Of a stretch of DNA of 64,000 bases, positions 8,983-20,647 are shown piece by piece; position 1 is the first letter of the stretch, and the number at the start of each line of letters is the position of its first letter. Source of the DNA: an uncultured Granulosicoccaceae bacterium (lineage in GTDB: Bacteria; Pseudomonadota; Gammaproteobacteria; Granulosicoccales; Granulosicoccaceae). Location of the stretch: NCBI GenBank assembly GCA_938035945.1, contig CALHOU010000019.1:1-64000 (forward strand), written 5' to 3'. The notes beneath the pieces are model-generated. The model did no database searches. It was not told where the DNA came from and was given only the letters and a program-made list of their open reading frames with translations. The translations under genes were made by a program, and so were the position numbers.

Positions 8983-9016
8983 AGGCCGCAAGAACAATGT
9001 GTTCTTGCAGCCTTTT
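8981..9016. terminator. bidirectional rho-independent terminator
   Basis: AAAGGCCGCAAGAAC, loop AATGT, then GTTCTTGCAGCCTTTT forms a long stem with one mismatch, flanked by A-run and T-run. It lies between the convergent acetyltransferase and sucD genes and can stop transcription from both sides. Confidence 0.85.
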
Positions 9017-9051
9017 CGTAAGCTATGTTTGCACCTACCGGTGCATTCGCA

Positions 9052-9924
9052 CTACCAGCCAGTCGCTTCCTTAACAGCCAAACCAAGTTCAGCAGGTGAG
9101 CGCGTAATCGTAACGCCTGCAGAACCTAGTGCCGCGAACTTATCATCCGCAGTACCTTTACCACCAGAGATAATCGCCCCAGCGTGGCCCATGCGTTTTC
9201 CAGGAGGTGCAGTCACACCAGCAATGTACGCAGCGACGGGCTTAGTCACATTCGACTTAATAAATTCGGCGGCCTCTTCTTCTGCTGTACCACCGATTTC
9301 ACCCACCATTAAAATGGCTTCGGTTTGTGGATCGTCCTGGAACAGCGCCAGCGCATCGATAAAACTTGTGCCCGGGATTGGGTCACCACCAATACCAATG
9401 CACGTGCTTTGGCCGTAGTTCAAATCAGATGTTTGCTTAACGCATTCGTAGGTCAAGGTACCAGAGCGTGAAACCACACCCACTTTACCGGCGTTATGAA
9501 TCGAACCAGGCATAATGCCAATCTTACATTCACCTGGCGTGATAATACCGGGGCAGTTAGGGCCGATCAAACGAACACCGTTTTGCTGCACAGCAATGCG
9601 CGCTTCAAGCATATCCAAGGTAGGTATACCTTCAGTAATGCACACAATAAGCGATACGCCAGATTCTGCAGCTTCGATGATGGAGTCTTTACAAAAAGCC
9701 GCAGGAACATAAATAACCGATGCATCAGCACCGGTTTGATCAACCGCATTTTTTACTGTGTTAAATACCGGCAGATCAAGATGCGTGCTGCCACCCTTAC
9801 CCGGTGTAACGCCACCCACCATTTTCGTACCGTATTCAATAGCTTGTTCACTATGAAAGGTACCCTGGCTACCGGTTATACCCTGACATATCACTTTAGT
9901 GTCTTTATTGATCAAAACACTCAT
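9052..9924 (-). CDS. sucD: succinyl-CoA synthetase alpha subunit
   Basis: ADP-forming succinate-CoA ligase alpha chain, 290 residues, full length. The N-terminal Rossmann CoA-binding part contains [12 protein letters not shown] and the C-terminal part holds the phosphohistidine loop [17 protein letters not shown]. Together with SucC it converts succinyl-CoA to succinate with NTP formation in the TCA cycle. Its start overlaps the sucC stop by 4 bp, the usual coupling for this alpha/beta pair. Last gene of the leftward TCA operon, ended by the hairpin at 8981-9016. Confidence 0.97.
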   Translation of the reverse strand: MSVLINKDTKVICQGITGSQGTFHSEQAIEYGTKMVGGVTPGKGGSTHLDLPVFNTVKNAVDQTGADASVIYVPAAFCKDSIIEAAESGVSLIVCITEGIPTLDMLEARIAVQQNGVRLIGPNCPGIITPGECKIGIMPGSIHNAGKVGVVSRSGTLTYECVKQTSDLNYGQSTCIGIGGDPIPGTSFIDALALFQDDPQTEAILMVGEIGGTAEEEAAEFIKSNVTKPVAAYIAGVTAPPGKRMGHAGAIISGGKGTADDKFAALGSAGVTITRSPAELGLAVKEATGW

Positions 9925-11090
9925 GACGCTGCTCCTACGGTTTCTACAATCTTGGTAGCGGCATCTCCCAGATCACTGGCAGATTGTAAGTTCAAACCAC
10001 TTTGATCGAGTAACTCCCGACCTTCTTTGGCTTTAGTGCCTTCGAGTCGCACAACCACAGGCACATCGATTCCAACTTCTTTAACGGCCGCAATAACACC
10101 ATTAGCGATAAGGTCGCAACGCACAATGCCACCAAAGATATTAACCAAAATGCCTTTAACATCAGGGTCAGATAAGATAATTTTTAACGCTTCGGTTACG
10201 CGCTCTTTAGTCGCACCGCCACCAACATCTAGAAAGTTTGCTGGCTGACCGCCTTTTAGCTTGATGATATCCATCGTTGCCATCGCTAAACCAGCACCAT
10301 TAACCATACAACCGATGTTGCCCTCAAGCGCGACGTAGTTAAGATCCCACTCAGCTGCGCGCAACTCACGCTCATCTTCCTGGGTCTTATCTTGTAAGGC
10401 TTCCAAGTCAGGGTGGCGATAAAGTGCATTGCCATCAACGTTGATCTTGCCGTCCAAGCAAATCAGATCTTCTTCTTTAGTAATGACCAGCGGGTTGATT
10501 TCAACCAAGGCTAAATCTTTTTCTACAAACAACTTACACAAACCCGTTAACAGCGCAGAAAACTGTTTGATCTGTTTGCCTTTCATACCTAGGCCGAACG
10601 CAAGCTCGCGGCATTGGTATGGCATAACACCTACCAATGGATTGATGGCTTGCTTTAGAATTTTTTCTGGGGTTTCGTGAGCAACGGTTTCGATGTCCAT
10701 TCCACCTTCGGTTGATGCCATGATCACTACGCGCTGGCTGGCGCGATCTATAACCAAGCCCAAATAAAGTTCGCTAGCAATGTTGCTGGTTTCTTCAATT
10801 AGAACCGTGTTAATGGGTTGGCCGTTCGCATCGGTTTGAATGGTAACCAGTTGCGTACCCAATAATGATTTCGCAAATTCTGCTGCTTCGTCTGGCGTAT
10901 CCACAAGTTTTACACCACCGGCTTTACCTCGGCCACCTGCGTGCACTTGAGCTTTAACAACCACTTTATCGGTGGTGAGTTTTTCAGCGCCAGCTTTCGC
11001 TTCAGCAGGCGTTGACGCAACAATGTTGTTCGGAACCGGCATACCGTATTCTGCGAACAAGGCTTTCGCCTGGTACTCATGTAGATTCAT
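9921..11090 (-). CDS. sucC: succinyl-CoA synthetase beta subunit
   Basis: ATP-grasp beta chain of succinate-CoA ligase, 389 residues, full length. It begins [16 protein letters not shown] and contains [17 protein letters not shown] (nucleotide-binding lobe) and the C-terminal ligase domain with [15 protein letters not shown] purine-rich GGGGGAAAC lies just before the ATG. Forms the heterodimeric TCA-cycle enzyme with SucD, whose start overlaps its stop. It follows lpd by 39 bp. Confidence 0.97.
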   Translation of the reverse strand: MNLHEYQAKALFAEYGMPVPNNIVASTPAEAKAGAEKLTTDKVVVKAQVHAGGRGKAGGVKLVDTPDEAAEFAKSLLGTQLVTIQTDANGQPINTVLIEETSNIASELYLGLVIDRASQRVVIMASTEGGMDIETVAHETPEKILKQAINPLVGVMPYQCRELAFGLGMKGKQIKQFSALLTGLCKLFVEKDLALVEINPLVITKEEDLICLDGKINVDGNALYRHPDLEALQDKTQEDERELRAAEWDLNYVALEGNIGCMVNGAGLAMATMDIIKLKGGQPANFLDVGGGATKERVTEALKIILSDPDVKGILVNIFGGIVRCDLIANGVIAAVKEVGIDVPVVVRLEGTKAKEGRELLDQSGLNLQSASDLGDAATKIVETVGAAS

Positions 11091-11129
11091 GTTTCCCCCA
11101 GCAGGAAATTAAGCTAAATAATAAATTCG

Positions 11130-12581
<1,452 letters not shown>

Positions 12582-12602
12582 TTATAAATTAAAAAACCAG
12601 AC

Positions 12603-13808
12603 CTACAGATCAAGAACCAATCGCTGAGGATCTTCAACCAGTTCTTTAATGGTTTTTAGAAAGCCGACCGCGCCTTTACCATCAACGATGCGATGATCGT
12701 ATGACAAAGCCACGTACATCATTGGACGAATAACAACTTCACCGTTTTCAGCTATTGGGCGAGCCTGAGTTGCGTGCATACCCAAAATCGCACTTTGAGG
12801 TGGATTTAAAATGGGTGTAGAAAGTAGCGAACCGAATACACCACCGTTAGATACGGTAAAAGTACCACCGGTCATCTCTTCAATAGAGAGCTTACCGTCA
12901 CGCGCTTTCTCTGCATATTCAGCAATGGATTTTTCAATGGTTGCAAGCGACATATATTCAGTGTTGCGCACAACCGGTACAACCAAGCCACGATCAGATG
13001 ATACGGCTACACCAATATCGCAGTAGCTGTGATAAACAATATCGTCACCATCAATAGATGCGTTTACGTCTGGGTAACGCTTTAGCGCCTCTGTTGCCGC
13101 TTTTAAAAATATGGACATAAAGCCCAGCTTGATACCGTGCGATTTTTCAAACTGATCTTTGTATTGTTTACGCATTTCAATGAAGGCATGCATGTTCACT
13201 TCATTAAACGTAGTTAGCATGGCTGTGTTTTGCGTTGCATCAAGCAATCGCTCGGCTATGCGTGAACGCAGCCGCGACATGGGTACGCGTTTTTCAGTGC
13301 GCTCACCCGCGACTGCCATGGGTGCATCTGCACTGGTACTGGCAGCTGGTGCACTGACTCCGCCTTTGTTAGCGACGTGCGCTTCAACATCTTCCTTACT
13401 AATGCGGCCATTTTTGCCAGAGCCCTTAACATCTGATGCGCTTAAACCATGCTCAGTTAATAGCTTGCGAACCGATGGACTGGTTTGACCGTCCCCCTCA
13501 TCGCTACTTGCAGCAGCGGCCGGCGTTGCTGCTGGCTCTGCTGCTGTAGCCGGTGCTGCACCCGCAGCACTGCCCTCTTCAATGCTACCAATGACCTGGT
13601 GTGCAGTAACCGTTGTGCCTTCAGGCTCGATGATCTTTCCCATCACTCCATCGTGCGCGGCAGGAACCTCCATAACCACTTTATCGGTTTCAATATCCAC
13701 TAGCACTTCATCACGTTGTACCGGGTCGCCTTCGGCCTTGTACCAGGTAACGATCAATGCATCTGCAATGGATTCAGGCAGGGTTGGGACTTTGATTTCG
13801 CTGCTCAT
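12603..13808 (-). CDS. sucB: dihydrolipoyl succinyltransferase (E2) of 2-oxoglutarate dehydrogenase
   Basis: E2 core subunit, 401 residues. One lipoyl domain (lipoyl-Lys in [11 protein letters not shown]), an Ala-rich linker, an E3-binding domain at [13 protein letters not shown], a second linker and the catalytic acyltransferase domain with [13 protein letters not shown] (catalytic His and Asp). It transfers the succinyl group from SucA-bound ThDP to CoA. Lies between sucA and lpd on the same strand with short spacers. Confidence 0.96.
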   Translation of the reverse strand: MSSEIKVPTLPESIADALIVTWYKAEGDPVQRDEVLVDIETDKVVMEVPAAHDGVMGKIIEPEGTTVTAHQVIGSIEEGSAAGAAPATAAEPAATPAAAASSDEGDGQTSPSVRKLLTEHGLSASDVKGSGKNGRISKEDVEAHVANKGGVSAPAASTSADAPMAVAGERTEKRVPMSRLRSRIAERLLDATQNTAMLTTFNEVNMHAFIEMRKQYKDQFEKSHGIKLGFMSIFLKAATEALKRYPDVNASIDGDDIVYHSYCDIGVAVSSDRGLVVPVVRNTEYMSLATIEKSIAEYAEKARDGKLSIEEMTGGTFTVSNGGVFGSLLSTPILNPPQSAILGMHATQARPIAENGEVVIRPMMYVALSYDHRIVDGKGAVGFLKTIKELVEDPQRLVLDL

Positions 13809-13865
13809 TTGTCAGGTCCAGATTAGTTAATTCGGTTGTTATATTAAGTTTAAGTTGTCAGCGCT

Positions 13866-16706
13866 TTATGTCAGCTGACTATTAGGCACAATGGCCAGCG
13901 CTTCATCTACAAGGCGCTTTTGTTCAATAACATGTTGGTTGTGATACCCGCTCGCAGGAGAGGCAGAGGGTGCTCGACCAGCAAATTCAATGGGCGACTC
14001 TTTCGGTGTGACACGCTCTAAACGATGACGATTCGAGCGCCACGAGCCTTGGTTACGCGGCTCTTCCTGACACCACACAAACTCTTTGGCATTGGTATAG
14101 CGCCCAACCGCTGCCAACATTTCATCATACGGGAAGGGATACAGCTGTTCCAATCGTACGATAGCAATATCTTCAATTTTCTGTTCGCGTCGACGCTCAA
14201 GAAGATCGTAATAGACCTTACCGCTACAGAACACAACACGACGTACCTTACTCGATTCCAGATCATCTATCTCATCGATAACGGGCTGAAATTGTCCGGT
14301 TGCAAGATCTTCCAGCGTTGAAACGGCCAAGCGATGGCGTAGCAAACTTTTAGGCGTCATTACTATCAGTGGACGACGCATAGGACGAATCATTTGCCGA
14401 CGTAACATATGATAAGCCTGCGCGGGTGTGCTCGGTACCAGCACTTGCATGTTGTCTTCGGCGCATAGCTGCATAAAACGCTCTATGCGTGCTGATGAAT
14501 GCTCTGGACCCTGGCCTTCATAACCGTGTGGAAGCAATAGGGTTAAGCCACATAGGCGACCCCACTTGGTTTCACCAGAACTTATAAACTGATCGATAAC
14601 CACTTGCGCACCATTGGCGAAATCACCAAATTGCCCTTCCCATATAACCAGAGTTTCAGGGTCGGCTTGCGAATAGCCGTATTCAAATGCCAGTACAGCT
14701 TCTTCAGATAACACTGAATCTATGACCAAAAAGTGCGCCTGATTACTATTGATGCTTCGAAGCGGCACCAAAGATTCGCGTTTTACTTGATTGTGTAAAA
14801 CCGCGTGTCGGTGCGCGAATGTGCCTCGGCCGCAATCCTGACCAGACAAGCGCACCGAATAGCCATCATGCAACAAAGTGGCATAAGCCATCGTTTCTGC
14901 ATAACCCCAATCTATGGGTAGCGCACCAGCAGCCATCTTGCGTCTATCTTCAATAAGTTTGTTAACACGTGAATGCAAAACAAAGCCTTCAGGGATGGTA
15001 TGTAACTCAGTGGCCAATGCTTGCAAGGTATTGAGCGACACATCACCCTGAAATGGAATGCGCCAATCGGTTGCAACATATTTATCCCAATCCACTTCCA
15101 GTTCAGGTGCGGTTTTAACACCCACCAGCACATCGGGCGCAACCACTTCACCCGCATCGAGTGCGCTGCGGTAGTTCTCGATCATGGCATCAGCTTCAGC
15201 ACGATCAACGACACCTATTTGTTCTAGTTTGTCTGCGTATATTTTTCGCGTGGTCGGCAAGGCTTTAATGGTTTTATACATCAATGGCTGTGTCACCGAT
15301 GGCTCATCAGTTTCGTTATGACCAAGGCGGCGATAACACACAAGATCAATAACCACATCTTTTTTAAACGTGTTTCTAAAGTCCAGCGCCAGCTGTGTTA
15401 CAAACAGTACCGCTTCCGGGTCGTCACCATTAACGTGAAAGATTGGTGCATTGATCATTTTCGCAACATCAGATGCGTAGAGTGTGGAACGCGCATCGGA
15501 TGCATTACTGGTGGTAAAACCAATTTGGTTGTTCACAATAATATGCACGGTGCCTTTGGTTGAAAAACCGCGCGAATCAGCCATGTTGAACGTTTCCATG
15601 ACAACGCCCTGACCTGCAAACGCGGCATCGCCGTGTATTGCAATCGGTATAACCCAATCACCAGAGTGATCACCATAACGATCTTGCCTGGAGCGTACAG
15701 AGCCTTCAACCACTGGCGATACAATTTCCAAGTGCGATGGATTAAACGCCATTGCCAAGTGCATGTGTCCGTTCGGTGTTTTTAAATCAGAAGAAAAACC
15801 CTGATGGTACTTAACATCGCCAGAGGATAAAGATTCATCGTGCTTACCTTCAAATTCTGAGAACAGCTCAGCTGGGTTCTTACCTAGAATATTAACCAAT
15901 ACATTTAGTCGGCCTCGGTGCGCCATGCCGATAACCATGTCTTTCACACCGGCAGCACCAGCACGTCGAACCAGCTCACTCATTATTACAATTAAGCTCT
16001 CGCCACCTTCAAGACCAAAACGTTTCTGGCCAACAAAGCGCGAACCCAAGTGCCGCTCTAAACTTTCACCGGCGGTAACGCGTTGTAACAACCAACGCTG
16101 TGTTTCTTCAGTTAACTTTGGTGCTGAAGCAACAGATTCTATTCGGGTTTGTAAGAAGTCTTTCTGCGGCGTGTGATCGATATACATATATTCGTAGCCG
16201 ATACTGCTGCAGTAACATTTTTCTAAATGCGCAATGATGTCTTTTAATGGCGCTCGATCGATACCTTCTAATGAAGGCGTTGGGAAGACCGTATCTAAGT
16301 CGGCTTCAGAGAGTCCGTTTTCGTGTAGTCGCACTTCGCGAACGGTAGCCGTTGTGACTTGGCCCAATGGATCAGTTTTGGCAAGCTGGTGTCCGCGAAC
16401 GCGGTAAGCATTGATTAACTGCGATACATAGATCTGTTTTAAATCTTGAGACGAAGCTGCACCGCCACTGGATGCAACAGGGCCGGTGCCCGCATTGCGG
16501 GTCATTTGATAGAACTGATTGCGCACATCAGCGTGTGAAACTTCACGCGCATTGTCACCAACCATCGGCAACTGCGAAAAATAATTACGCCAGCTCTCAT
16601 CAACCGAGTTAGGGTCTTTTAGAAATAGCTCGTACTGATCTTCAAGGTATGCCGCGTTGGCTCCATTGAAAAGAGACGTCTCTTGTCGCGCCTTCATTGA
16701 ACTCAT
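13866..16706 (-). CDS. sucA: 2-oxoglutarate dehydrogenase E1 component
   Basis: Thiamine-diphosphate-dependent decarboxylase of 946 residues, the usual length. The N-terminal docking segment with DPNSVDESWRNYF is intact; the ThDP/Mg region IHGDAAFAGQGV and NNQIGFTTS, the transketolase-like Pyr domain and the C-terminal domain ending GYHNQHVIEQ follow. It decarboxylates 2-oxoglutarate and succinylates the lipoyl arm of SucB. An AGGAC sequence lies before the chosen ATG. It is preceded by the isocitrate dehydrogenase gene 43 bp upstream, so substrate and product steps are probably co-transcribed. Confidence 0.97.
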   Translation of the reverse strand: MSSMKARQETSLFNGANAAYLEDQYELFLKDPNSVDESWRNYFSQLPMVGDNAREVSHADVRNQFYQMTRNAGTGPVASSGGAASSQDLKQIYVSQLINAYRVRGHQLAKTDPLGQVTTATVREVRLHENGLSEADLDTVFPTPSLEGIDRAPLKDIIAHLEKCYCSSIGYEYMYIDHTPQKDFLQTRIESVASAPKLTEETQRWLLQRVTAGESLERHLGSRFVGQKRFGLEGGESLIVIMSELVRRAGAAGVKDMVIGMAHRGRLNVLVNILGKNPAELFSEFEGKHDESLSSGDVKYHQGFSSDLKTPNGHMHLAMAFNPSHLEIVSPVVEGSVRSRQDRYGDHSGDWVIPIAIHGDAAFAGQGVVMETFNMADSRGFSTKGTVHIIVNNQIGFTTSNASDARSTLYASDVAKMINAPIFHVNGDDPEAVLFVTQLALDFRNTFKKDVVIDLVCYRRLGHNETDEPSVTQPLMYKTIKALPTTRKIYADKLEQIGVVDRAEADAMIENYRSALDAGEVVAPDVLVGVKTAPELEVDWDKYVATDWRIPFQGDVSLNTLQALATELHTIPEGFVLHSRVNKLIEDRRKMAAGALPIDWGYAETMAYATLLHDGYSVRLSGQDCGRGTFAHRHAVLHNQVKRESLVPLRSINSNQAHFLVIDSVLSEEAVLAFEYGYSQADPETLVIWEGQFGDFANGAQVVIDQFISSGETKWGRLCGLTLLLPHGYEGQGPEHSSARIERFMQLCAEDNMQVLVPSTPAQAYHMLRRQMIRPMRRPLIVMTPKSLLRHRLAVSTLEDLATGQFQPVIDEIDDLESSKVRRVVFCSGKVYYDLLERRREQKIEDIAIVRLEQLYPFPYDEMLAAVGRYTNAKEFVWCQEEPRNQGSWRSNRHRLERVTPKESPIEFAGRAPSASPASGYHNQHVIEQKRLVDEALAIVPNSQLT

Positions 16707-16749
16707 TGTTGTGTCCTAGCTGGTTTACGCTTTAATAAAACTTGCGCGC

Positions 16750-17787
16750 TTACAAATGCGCCGCCATGTTATCGATGACAACGTTAGTAAATTCATCGGT
16801 GTTTAATTTGCCACCCAAATCGCGGGTTGACTGACCGTTTTCAATAGCACCAAGCAAGCTCATGCGTAGGGCGTGGCCCAAGTCGTAGCGATCGACGTGA
16901 TTCAGCAACATGCCAAACGCCAACAACACTGCAGCTGGGTTGGCTATGTTTTTCCCGGCAATGTCTGGAGCGGTGCCACCAGCTGGGTCGAACATGGCAA
17001 TATCAACCTGGTTATTTTCATCAAACGAGTAGTTGCCACTGGCACCTGTGCCCAAGCTTCCCACTAAGCCCGATGCCATATCAGAAAGAAAATCACCGTA
17101 TTCGTTCAAAACCAACACTACTTCGTATTGCGATGGGTCAAGAATGATCTTGGCCAGCAGCGCATCGAACAGTTCAACATGGTGATCTACATCTTTATTC
17201 TCTTCAGCGACTTCTGCGACAACGCTTTCAAACAATCCATCGGTGACCCGTTGAATCGTGTGTTTCGAAGAGGAAGTGACGCTGTAGTTGCCATCACTGT
17301 AGGCCAAGCCTTTTCGGCGAGCCAGATCAAACGCGAATTTCGCTGCCTGTGCGCACGGCGTTCGTTCGACCATGCGTAGCGAAACAGCCGCATCTTTCCC
17401 GATCAATTGACCAGGATCGTCATAGGTGCCGCCCGTAGCGATACGGACGATATGCAGATTCACGTCTTCTTTAAAATTGGAATGAATACCCTTAATCGAA
17501 ATGGCCGGACGATAGATAACGCTGAAGTTACAACGGCGACGTATTAGTGCATTCGGACTGCGTTTGTTGGTGATAGTGGGGTATTTGACTGCCAGTTTAG
17601 TGGCACGCATTGACGCCTCTGCCTCATCAATGACATCGTCCCCCTTCGCCTCACGATTGGCCAAACTCCAATCAACTGGAATAAATTTGAAGTCAGCTGG
17701 CATGGATTCAGCCACCGCATGCACCGATTCGGCCAACTCAGGACCAATACCGTCACCTTGCAGTTCAGTTATTTCAATGGTTTTCAC
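16750..17787 (-). CDS. isocitrate/isopropylmalate dehydrogenase family protein, probably isocitrate dehydrogenase
   Basis: Beta-decarboxylating dehydrogenase of 345 residues starting at a GTG with GGAG seven bases upstream. It begins ELQGDGIGPELAESV; a variant substrate motif RSPNALIRR keeps the Ser, Asn and Arg of the isocitrate SxNxxLR pattern; a Lys in SSSKHTIQRV, the acidic pair in NEYGDFLSDMASG and the C-terminal GTAPDIAGKNIANP follow. The middle region (GGTYDDPGQLIG) is unlike the usual ENTEDLYAG loop, so it is a divergent lineage. Position directly ahead of sucA supports isocitrate dehydrogenase over LeuB. Cofactor choice (NAD or NADP) cannot be decided by eye. Confidence 0.75.
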   Translation of the reverse strand: MKTIEITELQGDGIGPELAESVHAVAESMPADFKFIPVDWSLANREAKGDDVIDEAEASMRATKLAVKYPTITNKRSPNALIRRRCNFSVIYRPAISIKGIHSNFKEDVNLHIVRIATGGTYDDPGQLIGKDAAVSLRMVERTPCAQAAKFAFDLARRKGLAYSDGNYSVTSSSKHTIQRVTDGLFESVVAEVAEENKDVDHHVELFDALLAKIILDPSQYEVVLVLNEYGDFLSDMASGLVGSLGTGASGNYSFDENNQVDIAMFDPAGGTAPDIAGKNIANPAAVLLAFGMLLNHVDRYDLGHALRMSLLGAIENGQSTRDLGGKLNTDEFTNVVIDNMAAHL

Positions 17788-18101
17788 GTCAACTCCAGCT
17801 CTGGCGGGCTTTGCCAGTTTTGTTCAATGAATTAGATTTGCGCACGAGAGCAGTTACCGCAAAACAAGCGGTTTTACGGACTTTTCTGCAAGTTTTATTG
17901 CATAAAAGAGCAAAGCGACGCGTGCCAGCAATGGCGCGAATCGAAAATGACAATGCTTCGTCAGGGTAGACCACCCGAGTCACACAAGTTCCAAGATTGG
18001 GATATAGATTTGTTGATGCATAAGGTACACCAAATCCCAAGCAGTGCCCACCGGCGTTAGAGTGGTTTTTTGCATTGTTTTATGCCGCGGGTAGCCAACA
18101 G
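17788..18101. other. intergenic region upstream of the TCA operon
   Basis: 314 bp without a convincing gene; an 83-codon ORF on the minus strand has no recognisable features. It must hold the promoter for the leftward icd-suc operon, but I cannot assign -35/-10 boxes with confidence. A short stem ACCGC/GCGGT occurs near 17856-17872. Confidence 0.5.
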
Positions 18102-18587
18102 CTAGTCTGGTAGGTCAAAACGTTCAGGATGCGCCCAAAATCTGGCATTTAGCCAATCAGGCGCCTGTTTATAGTCGCTTAATCGATAGGCGTACCATCG
18201 CGTTTGCGTACGCGGTTGAATCGACGCTTGGCCAAGGCTGCGAAAGCCAAAGGCGAAAAATCGTTCATCGCCTATTTGCACTGAATCGGTGCTCGATTCG
18301 GTTTTCTCAACCAGCACTAAATCGGGTGATTTACGGCAAGCAATTCCGAGGCTAGCATCAATATCTAAGCTGTTAGAGGTCAAGTGAATGCACGTGGTGG
18401 TGGAGGTCGATGCGCTCTTTAACTCAACCCATTCACTCACATCGGCACATTCGACTATTCTAACGTCTTGATCATCAGCAAGTTCGTTGTGCAAAAGCTC
18501 GGAAAGGCGAAAAACAGGCTCGCCCACAAGTACAACGACTTGTGGGTTTGAAGCCAAAAGCAGCTCTGTAAGCGCTTTATCATTCAC
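18102..18587 (-). CDS. conserved hypothetical protein, probably DUF6231
   Basis: Uncharacterised 161-residue soluble protein. The C-terminal WYAYRLSDYKQAPDWLNARFWAHPERF is strongly patterned and recalls the DUF6231 family found in Gammaproteobacteria; the N-terminal half (VVVLVGEPVFRLSELLH, later PDLVLVEKT) looks like an alternating beta/alpha fold. It lies 9 bp after the DUF1244 gene and is surely co-transcribed with it. Function unknown. Confidence 0.6.
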   Translation of the reverse strand: MNDKALTELLLASNPQVVVLVGEPVFRLSELLHNELADDQDVRIVECADVSEWVELKSASTSTTTCIHLTSNSLDIDASLGIACRKSPDLVLVEKTESSTDSVQIGDERFFAFGFRSLGQASIQPRTQTRWYAYRLSDYKQAPDWLNARFWAHPERFDLPD

Positions 18588-18596
18588 GACTTGATA

Positions 18597-18911
18597 TTAG
18601 CTGGGGAATTTCTTGTTGTATTCAGCCATCTGTTCTTCGGTGGCTTTTTCTTGATGATTATCTTTCCATTCAGCGTAAGGCATACCGTATACACGCTCAC
18701 GGGCCGTTTCATAGTCAACATCCAAGCCCTTTTCAGTCGCCGCTTTCGCATACCACTTCGACATGCAATTGCGGCAAAACCCAGCCATGTTCATCAGGTC
18801 GATGTTTTGCACATCTGTACGCTTCTGAAAATGCGCCACCATGGTCCGAAAAGCAGCCGCTTCAAGCTCAATTTGCGTTTTGGCATCAACTTTGTCGTCT
18901 AGATCACTCAT
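18597..18911 (-). CDS. DUF1244 domain protein
   Basis: Small helical protein of 104 residues, full length for DUF1244. The signature is AGFCRNCMSKWY around residues 44-55, with two Cys spaced CxxC, followed by VYGMPYAEWKDNHQEKA. A GGGAG ribosome site precedes the ATG. Widespread in Proteobacteria; function not established, and the CxxC could bind metal. First gene of a two-gene leftward unit with the DUF6231-like gene, divergent from the DUF3301 gene. Confidence 0.88.
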   Translation of the reverse strand: MSDLDDKVDAKTQIELEAAAFRTMVAHFQKRTDVQNIDLMNMAGFCRNCMSKWYAKAATEKGLDVDYETARERVYGMPYAEWKDNHQEKATEEQMAEYNKKFPS

Positions 18912-18980
18912 TAAGGACTCCCATATCTCATGTTTGCCCCCATTATAATGAGATCAACCGACAGTGCGAAAACTTAGGCC

Positions 18981-19328
18981 ATGACCGGATATTTTTATCT
19001 TGATGTATTACTGCTGGGGCTGGCCGTGGCCGTTTTAGTGTTTTGGTGGACAGGCTCCAGGGCGAAGGAACTTGCGGTTAATCACGCACGCACACTGTGT
19101 GATCGCGAAGGCGTGCAGCTACTTGACTACACGGTTGCTTTGCAAAAAATGCGCATGACGCGAAACCAGACAGGTAATGCGTGTGTAAGGCGAGAGTACA
19201 AATTTGAATTTACAGCAGAAGGTGCTTATCGCGATGAAGGCAGCGTCACGCTAAACGGGCATGCGCTGGCAAATGTCTATCTGCCCTACACGCGAGATGC
19301 TGATGGCAACCGCGTGTTCGTACATTAA
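18981..19328 (+). CDS. DUF3301 membrane-anchored protein
   Basis: 115-residue protein with one N-terminal transmembrane helix (about residues 6-24, LDVLLLGLAVAVLVFWW) followed by a conserved cytoplasmic part with ARTLCDREGVQLLDYTVAL and RREYKFEFTAEG. This is the DUF3301 pattern of Gammaproteobacteria; its function is unknown. Single gene, divergent from the DUF1244 pair. Confidence 0.85.
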   Translation: MTGYFYLDVLLLGLAVAVLVFWWTGSRAKELAVNHARTLCDREGVQLLDYTVALQKMRMTRNQTGNACVRREYKFEFTAEGAYRDEGSVTLNGHALANVYLPYTRDADGNRVFVH

Positions 19329-19389
19329 TAACGGCTACTGACATTGAAAACTGCGCAGCCAATATTTAGCTGCGCAATTTGTTTATCGT

Positions 19390-20433
19390 TTATCCGTCGC
19401 AACTAATACGGAAACTACCATCCAATGCCTTAGGCATTATTAGGGTACGCATGTTTATGGCCGCCGATGATTCACACATCGTTGCCTTTTCAACTGGGTC
19501 TTCTAAATACTTTTTATCGTATTCCACATGGAATACAGGCTTTCCAGCATCGATGATGGCTTGATAAGCGCCACATTCGTTCCAAGCCATGCAAGCTTCA
19601 TTAATCGCCATATCAAAATATTGAGCAACCTCAGGAATGGTTTCAACTGAGTTTTTCAGCGCCACTGCCAGGTTACGCTTATGTGCTTCATTGGCCAGTA
19701 AACGCTGGTATTCAAGCTCATCCGCTTGATCGAAGTCCAAGCCTTTATTGGGATCGGAGAACGCATCTACGTTATCCAATTCCACGCCATCACAACCCAA
19801 TGCCACAGCCATGTCCATTCTATTTGCCATAACCTTTGCCGCTTCAGGCGAACGAACATCAACCCAAATCTCTTCTGTGTAGGCGTAGTGCGAATTACCT
19901 TGTGGAACATTCGCAAATAGATCCGCATCGGGTCGCCACGGCTCGTAGGTACCGGCTGAGAAGTAACAAATCACGTGTTTGTTCTGCGCGTGAAGTCGCT
20001 CGATCACATCGCCTTCGAGTTGCTGAAACATGTCCAACACATAAACATCAACGTTATATTCAGTGTTGGTGTCGCCTAACAATTGCCAGGTCCACGATGT
20101 GTCTGGCGTGAATTGCGGCCAACTGCCACTGGTGACAGGTTCAGTGGCATCGCCCAGCACAATGTCATTGAGCACACCATCTCTAAGCTGCGCATCGATG
20201 CGTGCTGTTGACACACTAGGTGCGACTGGGACTTCTTCGCGCGGTGGGACCGACCCTATCGTATTGTTTGTTGGATTATCAACAGACGCCGATGGCTCGG
20301 TATCGCCGCCAGAAACTGATGCAGAAGATTGGTCAACCGCGGATAGATCCAGGGTATTTGAGTCCGAAGAGCAGCCACCCATCAGTAGGCTTCCTGCCAA
20401 ACTAGCCGCGACGGCCATATTTCGTGTGCGCAT
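19390..20433 (-). CDS. GH114-type (endo-alpha-1,4-polygalactosaminidase-like) lipoprotein
   Basis: Lipoprotein with a signal peptide MRTRNMAVAASLAGSLL and lipobox LMGGC, a Ser/Asp/Val-rich linker of about 80 residues, then a TIM-barrel of the GH114 family: WTWQLLGD, VYVLDMF, VICYFSAGTYEPWRPD and CDGVELDNVDAF with candidate acidic catalytic residues. The ORF-track start is 48 codons upstream of the signal peptide; the ATG at 20433 is chosen because it opens the lipoprotein signal. GH114 hydrolases cleave galactosaminogalactan-type polymers. Being outer-membrane or periplasm anchored, it may act on exopolysaccharide. No linked glycan genes nearby. Confidence 0.82.
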   Translation of the reverse strand: MRTRNMAVAASLAGSLLMGGCSSDSNTLDLSAVDQSSASVSGGDTEPSASVDNPTNNTIGSVPPREEVPVAPSVSTARIDAQLRDGVLNDIVLGDATEPVTSGSWPQFTPDTSWTWQLLGDTNTEYNVDVYVLDMFQQLEGDVIERLHAQNKHVICYFSAGTYEPWRPDADLFANVPQGNSHYAYTEEIWVDVRSPEAAKVMANRMDMAVALGCDGVELDNVDAFSDPNKGLDFDQADELEYQRLLANEAHKRNLAVALKNSVETIPEVAQYFDMAINEACMAWNECGAYQAIIDAGKPVFHVEYDKKYLEDPVEKATMCESSAAINMRTLIMPKALDGSFRISCDG

Positions 20434-20647
20434 GTGTTTCCATCTCGAGGTGTGTTGCGTCAAATATCGGCCCTGAAACCACAGAATTTGAACAATTGAC
20501 ACGAAAACGGGCACCCCTCTGGCGCAATCACTCATAGTGCGCAACACTGCACACTTATTTGGCTGCCGTCGACCCAAGCCTAAGTCTGGGTGGAGCTGCT
20601 GTAATACGCTAAACTTCGGTATTCGATTTAATTATGGATAGTTTGCT

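Noticed and set aside
17789-18040. 83-aa minus-strand ORF upstream of icd as a leader gene
   Set aside because: Low-complexity composition, no ribosome site and no recognisable motif.
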